This document shows, piece by piece, positions 25,918 to 35,202 of a stretch of 64,000 nucleotides of DNA. Below the pieces are notes generated by a model, which saw only the letters and a program-made list of their open reading frames with translations, was not told the DNA's origin and searched no databases. A program made the translations under genes and the position numbers. This DNA comes from Tieghemostelium lacteum (Eukaryota > Evosea > Eumycetozoa > Dictyosteliales > Raperosteliaceae). The stretch's first letter is position 1. Each line of letters begins with the position of its first letter. The DNA lies in contig LODT01000041.1 in NCBI GenBank assembly GCA_001606155.1, positions 372,001 through 436,000 on the forward strand, read 5' to 3'.

Positions 25918-26660
25918 CTAAACAACCAATCTAATTATAGTAAATGATTAGGTAAGAAAAAGAGAGGGGGAGGTGTGAGTTATATGATTTTGAAAAATAA
26001 ATATTTCTAAAGTGACAAAGAGATATGATATCACTCATTATAATGAAAAACTTACCTATAAGTTACATATCTACCTGCTGTTTCAGAAGGTCTAACAATT
26101 TTAACTACATCACCTCTTTCTAAACCAAAATATCTTGCAATTGGATCATTCAGTTGAATACGGGGTAATTGAGATTCTCTCATTTTATATCTTTGTAAAA
26201 GTTCGGATTTCTCTTCTTTTGCTAAAAGAGTGTGTTTTGGTACCAATTGATGATGTGTAATGTTAATGAGTAATTCTGCTTCATTGAATTGTTCCAATTG
26301 TATATTTTTAGCTTGAGAGAATTCATTGAGAGCCTGTTTGGCAAATGCTGTTATATTCTGCTGTACAACAATGATTGCACGGGCAACCTGACGTTCTTTC
26401 ATCATTTCTACATATTTTCTTATTGGTTTGACTCCCACCTTTGGATCCTCGGGGAAAAATACATATATCTGTTTGGTTGGATCTTTCTTTTTAACGTAAA
26501 ATATTGTCATTGCTTCTCTTGATATATTTTGACCATCTGGTGCAAATGATCTTTTGAATTCTTCTTTTGTCTGTTCTAATTCAAGTGGATTTACTAAATA
26601 TCCACGATCTGATAACATCTGCAATATAGTTTTACGTATTTGATACAATCTATCGTCCAT
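25918..26660 (-). CDS. rpb5: RNA polymerase I/II/III common subunit RPB5
   Basis: Exon 26660..26056 encodes almost the whole protein (MDDRLYQIRKTILQMLSDRGYLV ... DPIARYFGLERGDVVKIVRPSE). A 125-nt intron then leads to a 13-nt last exon, 25930..25918, which finishes TYRLVV and stop, matching the YRLVQ end of RPB5. Total is 205 residues. RPB5 has an N-terminal jaw and the C-terminal H-like module shared with archaeal RpoH, and sits in the DNA-entry jaw of all three nuclear polymerases. Without the splice the frame would stop after YR, three residues early, so the micro-exon is the better reading. Confidence 0.95.
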
Positions 26661-27206
26661 TTCAATATATACAAATCGATTTCCTTAGGTGAGAGTTTTC
26701 AAAAAAAATAAAAAAAAAAAAATAAAAAAAAATAAAGAAATAAATTAATTAAAATTATTTGAATTTAAAGAGAATTAATCATTTTGTTTTCTATTCAATG
26801 ATTTAATGTACATATTTTCATTTTATTATAAAAATTTAAATGTATATATTTAAATATTTATTTATAATACATAGTTTTTTTTTTCAAATCAATGATATCT
26901 AGTTATATATTTGAATATAAACAATGAAAGAAATACTAATCTTTTATTTCTTTTTTGATTGTCTATTATTAAATTTAAAAATTTATTGTGTATAATGAGA
27001 ATGCAACTTCATTATGAAATAAAAAACTTTTTTTTATTTTTTTTATTTTTTTATAACATAGATATACTACGTTTTAACAGCAATCAAAACTTTTTTCATA
27101 AACATCTAAAAATTTAAATATTGAGGTTAAAGATAGAAATAATTAGTGATCAACAAATTCAAATAATTTCAAATAGCCAAATTTTTTTAAATTTAATTTT
27201 TTAAAA
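26661..27206. promoter_or_regulatory. Divergent intergenic region between rpb5 and epsin
   Basis: 546 bp, very AT-rich, between two genes transcribed away from each other. Long A runs lie next to rpb5 (26700-26740) and T/A runs near 27030-27055. No open frame or RNA gene is visible. Confidence 0.4.
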
Positions 27207-29320
27207 ATGTCACTTTACAATATAAATATGGATGCTGTAAAGACTTATATTAAAAAAGGGTAATAATCTATTTTTAATGAAACAACCAAGTTTAATTATG
27301 AATTTTAATTTTAATATATAATTTTGAAATATTATAGAAAAGATGCAGTATTGAATACACCAGAAATTGAAAGAAAAGTTAGGGATGCAACTTCAAATGA
27401 TAAATGGGGACCCTCTGGTACTCAAATGCAAGAGATTGCAAGAGCATCTTATAATTAGTAAGTTTTATCTAGATTATTTACAAAGACTTGAGATAGATAT
27501 TAACAATTTGGATAAATATTTAAAAAAGTGAATGTTTCCCAATTATAATGGGTGTGATTTGGAAAAGAATTAATGATCCAGGTAAATACTGGAGACATGT
27601 TTATAAATCATTATTGTTGATTGATTATTTGACTAGAAATGGTTCACCACAGGTTATTAGAGATTGTAGACATCATACAATGGAGATTAAGACTCTCACT
27701 GAATTTCAATATATAGAGGATGAAAAAGATGTAGGTCTAAGTGTAAGAGAAAGAGCTAAATTAGTTATTGAACTGTTACATGATGATCAAAGAATCAAAG
27801 AGGAGAGAGACAAGGCAAAATCCAATCAGAATAAATATGTTGGTATTGGAAATGATTCTAGAGATTTTGGATATGGATCAGGAGGTGGCGGTGGATATGG
27901 AGGTAGCTCTGGAATGTATGACCCAGATCCACGTTATGATTACGGTTCTGGAGGTAATAACAGAGACAGAGATTACTCATCTAACTATGGTGGAAATAAC
28001 AATAGTTCTACTTATGATAACTATGATTCTCCTTCGGATAACTATGGTAGTTCCAATAGAAGAAACCAAGATTTTGATGATAATAACAGTGGATATGGTG
28101 GTGGTGGTAATGACTATAACTCACGTGGTGGAAATAGTAATAACAGCAGTAGCAGTAACAGAGATACTAGAGGTAACACTGGTAGTTATGGTGGAAGTAA
28201 TGGTTCATTTAATTTCAATTCAAATTCTAGTAATACATCTTCAAGTCCAAATCCAAATACTACTTCTAGTGGAGGTGGAAGTAGACGTCCAAGAGCAGCT
28301 TCTGGTGGAAATTTAAATGTTAATCAACCTCAACAACAACAACAACAGCAACAACAAAATAGAATTCAAGATACTACATTAATTGATTTCTCAGATCCTA
28401 CTCCACCACCTCAGAAATCATTGGTATTTGACCCACTTGAAGGTGGATTCTCTGGAAATAGCGGTGGTAACACTGGTGGAAATGTATTTGGTTCGAACCA
28501 AGGTAACTTTGGACAATTCCAACAACCATCACAAAACAATAATTCATCATTCCAATTCAATCAACCAAATAATCAACTACAATTACAACAACAACAACAA
28601 CAACAACAACTACAACAACAGCAAGGAGGTGGATTCCAATTTAATCAACCAACTAATAGTCAAGGTAGCTTTGGACAATTCCAACAATCATCACATAATA
28701 ATGATCCATTTGGAAATAGTGATGCATTTGGTGATTTCAATAGTAGTAATAATAATAATTCTAGTGATTTTAATCCATTTGAACAACCTTCAGGTGACTT
28801 CTCTGGAAAACAAACTAAACCAAAAGATAATAGCGATCCATGGAATAAAAAGGAACTCTTTGATTTGGGTAACCTCGGTAAAGGTAATACCAATCAATCA
28901 CCAGTTAATAACAATGTAAACAGTACCACTAAATCTAGTCCTGCCAGAGTTGTATCAGGTCCAATTACATCTGCAGGATCCACCATTCAAAGTAACCCTA
29001 GCTTCAGACCAGGTGGACAACCAATGCAAATGGGTGGTGGTGGTGGAATGGGAATGGGCGGTATGCCTATGACTGGTAGTATGCCAATGAACCAAATGGG
29101 TGGTGGTAACATGGGAATGGGTGGGATGCCAGTGAATCAAATGGGCGGTGGTGGAATGCCTAGAAACATGCCAATGAATCAAATGGGTGGTGGTGGAATG
29201 CCAATTAACCAAATGGGTGGTGGTAACATGGGAATGGGTGGAATGCCTGTGAACCAGATGGGTGGTGGTGGTATGGGTGGAATGCCTGTAAACAATAACA
29301 TGAATCGTCCACTATGGTAA
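27207..29320 (+). CDS. epnA: Epsin, ENTH-domain clathrin adaptor
   Basis: Exons 27207..27259, 27338..27457 and 27529..29320 join in phase to 654 residues. The ENTH domain occupies about residues 1-150 (MDAVKTYIKKGKDAVLNTPEIERKVR, NDKWGPSGTQMQEIA, MGVIWKRINDPGKYWRHVYKSL, GLSVRERAKLVIELL). The tail is unstructured and Gly/Asn/Gln-rich with a clathrin-box-like LIDFSDP, DPF and NPF motifs, and C-terminal Met-Gly-rich repeats (MGGGNMGMGGMP). Epsin bends PI(4,5)P2 membranes and recruits clathrin and AP-2 in endocytosis. Only one NPF is present and no UIM motif was recognised. Symbol follows Dictyostelium usage. Confidence 0.93.
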
Positions 29321-29737
29321 CCCCAAATTAGAAAACATATATTTAAATAATAATATTAAAAATAGTACTGTTACTATCCTACTACCAGAATAATTTTTTT
29401 TTTCATGTTTCAACTAACACATAACTAAACTCAAAGAGGAATTCAATTTAATTAAAAAAGTAATAAAAATTAATAAATACAATGTTACATTAATCAAATA
29501 ATAATATTATAAAGTCAGTATTTATCTGATTTGTGTTGTAAATGACAATATGAAATTATTTAAAAAAAACCCGCATGGCATTATTATATTAGATGATGTT
29601 AGTTCAATGATGTAATCATAATATATCATCATCTTTTTAAAAATTTGGGTATAAAAGAAGTTGAAAATATATTTAAATTATACAACTTGTTAAGTTTAAT
29701 AAAGTAGAAGTTCTTAGAAATATAAACTGTTAAAAAT
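29321..29737. other. Intergenic region downstream of epsin
   Basis: 417 bp of AT-rich sequence. A homopolymer T run near 29394 probably lies in the epsin 3' flank, and the distal part should hold the promoter of the small gene at 29738. Nothing else is seen. Confidence 0.35.
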
Positions 29738-30013
29738 ATGGGTATTATTGGTATGTAATAATATAAGTTAAACATTAATAACATAATATTATTAATTACA
29801 ATTAAATATTCGATAGATGCAATCTCAAATATGGGCCAAATGGATAGAAATTTAGTAAAATCTACCATTGCAATGAATGATTCAGATAGTGGTTCTTTTT
29901 TACAAGGTAATTCTACAAATGCTACCTGGTACCCTAAAAAAGAGTATCCACCCACCTGTTATGAAAGTTCTTATTGTCCAGTCTATAAAAAACCAAGCAA
30001 ATCTTGGAATTAA
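29738..30013 (+). CDS. Small spliced gene, unknown function (69 residues)
   Basis: Exons 29738..29750 (MGII plus one base) and 29817..30013 join across a 66-nt intron with gtatgt donor and ttcgatag acceptor; the frame is preserved. The product reads MGIIDAISNMGQMDRN, then a Ser-rich part, NATWYPKKEYPPTC, and YCPVYKKPSKSWN. The glycine at position 2 would permit N-myristoylation. No domain is recognised. The intron and the non-AT-rich composition of the second exon support a real gene. Confidence 0.55.
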
Positions 30014-30152
30014 AGTTCTATTTGCTATATTATCTTTACCCCTGGTATAAATAATCATAATAAAATATATTATATATTCAGTTAGTATGAGATAATAATA
30101 CTCCTGTTATTTATTAATTTTCATCCTGTTGGTAATGATACAATTGTATAAA

Positions 30153-30352
30153 TTAAGATGAAAAACTGAATTGAGGAGTAAGAGAAATTTTAGTTCTTGG
30201 ATTTTGGCCATTTACTGCTACTTTGGGTGGAGTATTAAAGTTTTTGGCACTATACATGCCCTGTCTATTGTAAATAGATATTAGATATTAGATAATATGT
30301 AAAATATTTAAAAACTATTTTAAACAAACCTTCTTTTAGAAGTTGTATCCAT
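30153..30352 (-). CDS. Tiny spliced gene, unknown function (44 residues)
   Basis: Exons 30352..30330 and 30264..30153 join across a 65-nt GT..AG intron, with the phase preserved. The product is MDTTSKRRQGMYSAKNFN followed by TPPKVAVNGQNPRTKISL and TPQFSFSS. It is basic, lacks membrane segments and Cys, and I do not recognise it. It is convergent with the small gene that ends at 30013. Support is the exact frame across the intron and balanced codon use. Confidence 0.5.
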
Positions 30353-30495
30353 TTTATATGATGTATTAGTACAAATTTCTTATTGATTTGCGAAAAGAAA
30401 AAATAATTTCTAAAAGATCCAAAAAATTAATTAATGCAATGAAAATAATCCAGAAAACCTCATTATGTGTAAATTGAAAATAATAGTATATAACA

Positions 30496-31110
30496 TTAAC
30501 GATATTTTATTAATTTTATGTAATGAATGTCGTCAACTAGTGAGATTGCATTTGGGAAATCAAAAACACTTCTTCCACATATTTTATAGTTATTTGATTG
30601 GTACCATTTTAGTAGTTCATCTCTAGGACTGACAATCTCAAGTGTAAAGATTGAATATTTGTAAACTTGATGAATATACTCTTCAGCTAATCTTAATAGC
30701 ATATTTCCAATACCTAGTCCTTGATAAGAAGGATTTACAAATAGTCTAGAGATATATCCTCTATCACTATCCAACGAATCTCTGGATGTTGATACCGATC
30801 CAACAATATCTTCAATACTGTTAATACCAGTACTATTTGTCAATGGATATCTTTCAAATATAAATATTTTTTTAAGATCAGGATTGACAGTTAGATCAGG
30901 TTCAACCATATCTTTAGTGAATTGTAAAGTTACAAATCTTGCAACGGTGGTCCATTGATCTTTACTTTTGCCAACATAGGACCAATTCAAAAGTGTTGTG
31001 ATATTGTCAACATCTCTTTCTTCTATATATCGTAATCTTATTGAGATGTTTGGGTCTTTAGTGTTAATGATTCTACCTTCACTGTAAAACAATTGTTGTT
31101 GGTCAGACAT
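30496..31110 (-). CDS. GNAT-family N-acetyltransferase
   Basis: A 204-residue single exon. An N-terminal region (ISIRLRYIEERDVDNITTLL) and the acetyl-CoA-binding motif A (GYISRLFVNPSYQGLGIGNMLLRLAEEYI) are typical of the GNAT fold, with the Q-G-x-G-x-G loop intact. The C-terminal strand ends KWYQSNNYKICGRSVF, the usual 'fYek.GF' end of GNATs. The substrate cannot be inferred; the protein is soluble and lacks a targeting peptide. It is divergent from the splicing-factor gene at 31373. Confidence 0.8.
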   Translation of the reverse strand: MSDQQQLFYSEGRIINTKDPNISIRLRYIEERDVDNITTLLNWSYVGKSKDQWTTVARFVTLQFTKDMVEPDLTVNPDLKKIFIFERYPLTNSTGINSIEDIVGSVSTSRDSLDSDRGYISRLFVNPSYQGLGIGNMLLRLAEEYIHQVYKYSIFTLEIVSPRDELLKWYQSNNYKICGRSVFDFPNAISLVDDIHYIKLIKYR

Positions 31111-31372
31111 ATTCGATTACTTGATGAGCTCATACTGTTTCTTATAAAAAAAAAAAAATATAAAATATGATTGTCATTCAAGGAATATTAATAGAATTTG
31201 AATATAAACAACAATTTATAAGATTGATTCATCTTAAGAAATATCTAATGATTTGTTGATGAAATTTGAGAAATGGGATTTCAAAATCGCCTTTTGATTT
31301 TTTTTTAATTTTTTTTATTTTTTAATTTTGAACAACAATAAATACTTAATTAGGTATTATTGAAATATCAGA

Positions 31373-33166
31373 ATGTATAATGGTATTGGATTGGCAACAG
31401 CTAGAGGTTCTGGTACCAATGGTTATGTACAGAGAAATCTTTCATATGTGAATACCAATTATAAGAAAACCGAATTTAAACAACAACAGGAAAGAAAACA
31501 ACAATTAGAGACTCAGAAACTTAACCAAGGCCAAGGAATTAAAAAGGCAAATTTGGAATTAATTGAACATAATAATAAGAGAAGAATAGAGGTCATGTTG
31601 AATGACTGGGCACATGAAAATGATATTTATGAAAAGGGTTTATCAGATGAAGAGTTAAATAAAGTACTCGATGAAAAAAGACAAGAATTGGTATCAGAAT
31701 TTGGATATGCACCTGTATCACTTCAGGATGAGATCAAACAATCCAATCTCAATGAAACACATCAAAGACAATATATAAAAGAAAAAGAAATTGAAAGATT
31801 TCAATCGGCAATGAAACTTCCTTCAGATTTCATACCTGGTACATCACTGGATTCTGAGTTACAGGAAGAAAGAAAAAGAAAGAGAAAAGAAGAATACGAA
31901 AGAAGAGAAAAGGAAAGAAAAGATAGAGAAAAACAATTGGAAAAAGAAAAAAAGAAACAAGCTAAAAGAGAGAAAAGAGAAGCTAGAAAACTTCGTAGGT
32001 CATCTAAAAAGAGTGATACTGATAGTGATAGCGATAGTAGCGATGATGAAAAGTCTAGTAGAAAGAAAAAGAGTAAAAGTAGTAGTTCAAAATCAAAGAA
32101 ACATCATAAAAAGAAATATAGTAGTAGCAGCAGTAGTAGTGAAAGTGAAAGTGATAGAGATATAAAACAGTCATCTAGAAGATCTAGATCAAAAACTAGA
32201 TCACCCTCACCAAAGAGAAATAATATTCAAGAAGAAGATTCACCAATTAGAAAGAGATATCCCTCCCCTTCACCAAAAGGTTCACCACGATCTCCAACAC
32301 CTTTGAATGTAAAATCATCATTTAAAAAAGACTACTCTCCAGTGAGAAACAAATCATCTGATCTTTCACCACTCAGAATGAGATATCCATCAGCTTCACC
32401 AAAAAGATCACCACGATCCCCAACACCTTTGAATATAAAAACATCACCATCACCAAAAAGAAGAGATAATGATAGAACCCCTGAATATAAAAGACATTCT
32501 TCGCTATCACCTACTAGATCAAATAGTAGATCAAGATCGAGATCACCTAAACAAACAACCACAACAACAACAACAACTAATGACCCAACTAAAGACTTAA
32601 ATGAGGGTCTGAGAGAACTTTTAATATATTGTAGAAAGAAACTTGCAAATACTTTACCAAATGTTACTGAAGATCAAATATTAACAAATTTAGCACTTGA
32701 ACAATTGGTTTTACATAAACCCAGAAGTATTCAAGATCTCACCTCTTTGGAAGATATGGATAATTTTGAAATTAGTAAATATGGTAATGGTTTTATTAAA
32801 GTAATTCAAGAATATATGCTAAAATACAAAAAACAACAAATAACACTGAAAAGAGATAACAATGTAAATTATAAATCATCATCATCACCAAGAAGAAATA
32901 GATCCAGAAGCCCACTTTCATCGAGAAAAAGAAATTTATCACCATCCCCATCCTCTAGATCTCCAAAAAGATATAGATCCAGATCGCCAACTTATAGAAG
33001 ATATCGTTCATCTTCACATTCAAGATCACCTCAAAGATCTTCTTATTATAGAAGAGACCGTTCAAGATCACCGACATATAGAAGACATTCAAGAGGATAT
33101 TCTAGATCTCCACCAAGAACATCCTATTACCGAAGAGACCATTCAAGATCTCCAACAAGAAGATAA
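31373..33166 (+). CDS. Cwc21/SRRM2-type spliceosome protein (cwf21 domain, RS-rich tail)
   Basis: A 597-residue single exon starting MYNGIGLATARGSGTNGYVQ, the near-invariant N-terminus of Cwc21/SRRM2. Residues ~55-105 form the cwf21 helical segment (RRIEVMLNDWAHENDIYEKGLSDEEL). A highly charged Lys/Glu/Arg coil follows, then Ser-Pro and Arg-Ser repeats (RSRSPK, YRRDRSRSPTYRR). A region at ~400-480 (NEGLRELLIYCRKKLANTLP) appears folded. In yeast Cwc21 contacts Prp8 and Snu114 near the catalytic centre; SRRM2 organises nuclear speckles. Length is between yeast Cwc21 (135) and human SRRM2 (about 2750). Confidence 0.9.
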   Translation: MYNGIGLATARGSGTNGYVQRNLSYVNTNYKKTEFKQQQERKQQLETQKLNQGQGIKKANLELIEHNNKRRIEVMLNDWAHENDIYEKGLSDEELNKVLDEKRQELVSEFGYAPVSLQDEIKQSNLNETHQRQYIKEKEIERFQSAMKLPSDFIPGTSLDSELQEERKRKRKEEYERREKERKDREKQLEKEKKKQAKREKREARKLRRSSKKSDTDSDSDSSDDEKSSRKKKSKSSSSKSKKHHKKKYSSSSSSSESESDRDIKQSSRRSRSKTRSPSPKRNNIQEEDSPIRKRYPSPSPKGSPRSPTPLNVKSSFKKDYSPVRNKSSDLSPLRMRYPSASPKRSPRSPTPLNIKTSPSPKRRDNDRTPEYKRHSSLSPTRSNSRSRSRSPKQTTTTTTTTNDPTKDLNEGLRELLIYCRKKLANTLPNVTEDQILTNLALEQLVLHKPRSIQDLTSLEDMDNFEISKYGNGFIKVIQEYMLKYKKQQITLKRDNNVNYKSSSSPRRNRSRSPLSSRKRNLSPSPSSRSPKRYRSRSPTYRRYRSSSHSRSPQRSSYYRRDRSRSPTYRRHSRGYSRSPPRTSYYRRDHSRSPTRR

Positions 33167-33623
33167 ATGAATAAAAACAATGTTCTTATAATTAAATTAC
33201 TATAATGCATATTGTATAAAAATATTATATTAAATAATCTAAAGGTTTGACAATAGAAAATTTTAAATTTATCATTTACAACTAATATATCATCAAGTGT
33301 CTGCCAAATAAAACTTTATAAAATTTCTAGAATTTATATTCTTTCATAAGTTTTATTATGGATATTTATTATTGATATTTGTATAGAACTAAATAGATAT
33401 TTTGTATTTTTATAGTTATTATTGAAATTGATGGATAGGTAGTGTTATTGAAAGATATTAATACTCTAAACTTGTTGGACTATTTAATTATAATTATAAT
33501 TCCAAGATGATTTCATTCTTGAGATTATATATTCATAACCAAATGGTTCAACATTGAATATATTATTACTATATTTCAATAAAATGTGATTTACATAAAT
33601 TCCATTGAAAAAGGTGACAAGTG
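33167..33623. other. Convergent 3' region between the Cwc21-like and RNase III-like genes
   Basis: 457 bp noncoding. From 33361 onward it belongs to a segment repeated almost exactly at 38691, so most of it is the 3' flank of the RNase III-like copy 1. The first 190 bp hold only AT-rich sequence. Confidence 0.4.
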
Positions 33624-33739
33624 TTATTTCTTGCTAATAACAATTGAACTTGTCACTTTTTTGAACGATTTTTTTGTTTCTTCACTGATTTTGGGAGGTT
33701 GGAATGGTAATGTTTTGGGTGATTTTTGTTGAGGTTGTT
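33361..33739. repeat. Long direct repeat, copy 1 (3' end of RNase III-like gene)
   Basis: This 379-bp segment matches 38691..39041 (351 bp) almost base for base. The main difference is 28 bp present here only, after 'tttttatagtt'. It covers the 3' flank and the last ~35 codons of the RNase III-like gene. The two copies are in direct orientation about 5.3 kb apart. Identity is far higher than between the 5' halves of the two genes. Confidence 0.85.
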
Positions 33740-34405
33740 TTTGTTGTTGAGGTTGTTTTTGTTGTTGAGGTTGTTGTTGAGCAGCTTGTTGAGTAACAGG
33801 TATCTTTGAATTTGGTAAAAATGTACTAGATGTGGGATCTAGTAATTTACATTGTAAATTTACAATTGGAGGGAGATGGGTTGTTACAGATTCATGAAGT
33901 ATCGAGTCATTAAACCTTTTAGTGCCGATATTATAGAGTAGGCTGATTATATTTTTCAATGTTACTGCACATTGCTCACTTTGAGATACGGACATTTCAC
34001 CAACCATAGCCTTGAGGAGGGCTTTGTTATTCTTTTGTGTTCTTTCTTTTTGGTCCGCAAATTTTTCTATATTTAACACATCATACAAATAGCATAATGT
34101 TTCAATGTTGATACAAAAACTACGTAGCCTCGACATATAGTGAGGATCAGAGCCAGTCTAATTATAATACAGCAAAGAAGAAAAGATAACAATCAGTATG
34201 AGCTAATTAGAAAAATGGTTAAGCATTAAGCGAAACATACCTGATAAATATTTTTAGTGAGTTCATAATTTAAATACGAATCACCGATAAATTCCATTTT
34301 TTCGAATTGATCTTTACAAACAGGTTTAAAACAACGTACTATAACCTGTTGTTGTATGATGTTCTCAATGGAACTGTGGATATTAATTATAAATTGTTTA
34401 TTCAT
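33624..34405 (-). CDS. RNase III-like domain protein, copy 1 (active-site acids partly lost)
   Basis: Exons 34405..34241 and 34157..33624 join across an 83-nt intron to 232 residues. The first exon carries the RNase III signature FEKMEFIGDSYLNYELTKNIY, with acidic residues at 35, 38 and 42. The second metal-binding motif, D-x-x-E in active enzymes, reads ALLKAMVGEM here, so both acids appear replaced. A Pro/Gln-rich linker and the conserved tail ISEETKKSFKKVTSSIV follow. No dsRNA-binding domain is seen. RNase III dimers cut dsRNA; this copy is probably a non-catalytic partner or decaying. It is paralogous to the gene at 38926..40333. Confidence 0.65.
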
Positions 34406-34612
34406 TTCGCCGTTATTATTATTATTATTATTATTAGTTAAAAAGGGTAATTATTCTGTTTCTTATCATTACTTGTTTAAGTGATAAAAAAAATAAAATT
34501 TTAGTTTAAAACTCTTAAATTTTCTTTGATTTCCAAGACAGATTATGACTTTTACTAAAACGCAAAAATTAAAGAAATTAGTGGGGAGTCACTAAATTTA
34601 TGCTAAATTTCT

Positions 34613-34868
34613 ACAATAATCAACAATGCACAAGAACTAAAATAGAAAATAAAGTAACTCAAAAAGAGATTGAAGAAAAAGATAAACTGATAACATCTTT
34701 GAAAACCTGAAAGATATAGAATCATTTTTAGAGAATGTGATACAAGAATTCGAAGATGACAAGCCTCTTTATTCAAATGTACAATTAGATGCAAACAATA
34801 ACAGGAAGATAGTAATGAAAAAAAGCTTCAGTATATTTCACAATCATATTTTAAGATGCATTATTTAA
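34613..34868 (+). pseudogene. Coding-like remnant of an unrecognised gene
   Basis: The stretch reads as protein-like Glu/Lys/Asp-rich sequence (KDIESFLENVIQEFEDDKP among other parts) but not in a single open frame from an ATG. Base composition is closer to exons than to the spacers around it. I cannot assign a family. It lies just upstream of the Crinkler-type gene, inside the island between the two RNase III-like copies. Confidence 0.4.
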
Positions 34869-34967
34869 TTTTAATATCCTTTTGTAACAATTTATTTAAA
34901 TATTCTATCGGAGCTATTCAATTGATATTTAAAAAATTAAATTGTTTTAAATAAAAATTTGAATAAT

Positions 34968-34988
34968 ATCCCTAAGCCTTTTAGGGAT
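34968..34988. repeat. Perfect 8-bp inverted repeat with 5-nt loop
   Basis: ATCCCTAA, loop GCCTT, TTAGGGAT. It is unusually GC-containing for a spacer. It could be a transcription-end hairpin or a mobile-element footprint; nothing nearby decides. Confidence 0.5.
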
Positions 34989-35202
34989 TACCAAAAAGAT
35001 TTTTAATCCTTAAAGTGTGCAGCAGTTCTTTTTGGACTTTTTTTAATTTTTTTTCAAGAAAAATAAATAAAATACATGTAACTACTAGAAATAAAATACA
35101 AAATATTTCTACTCCCAATAAAAAACTTTGGTCGTCCTGAATTGATAATTTCAAACTGTCCTATATACTAATTGTTTTTTTTTTAAAAAAATTGAAGAGC
35201 TC

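Larger units (their letters stand above)
34406..35202. other. Spacer between RNase III-like copy 1 and the Crinkler gene
   Basis: 797 bp. The part next to 34405 is the promoter of RNase III-like copy 1 and resembles the matching region upstream of copy 2 (shared 'ttttctttgattt' and 'aagaca' blocks). It then contains a coding-like remnant (34613-34868) and a short perfect hairpin (34968-34988). Confidence 0.45.

Noticed and set aside
26052-26056. RPB5 ending directly at YR with the in-frame TAA
   Set aside because: A gtaagt donor overlaps and a downstream 13-nt exon restores the conserved YRLV tail.
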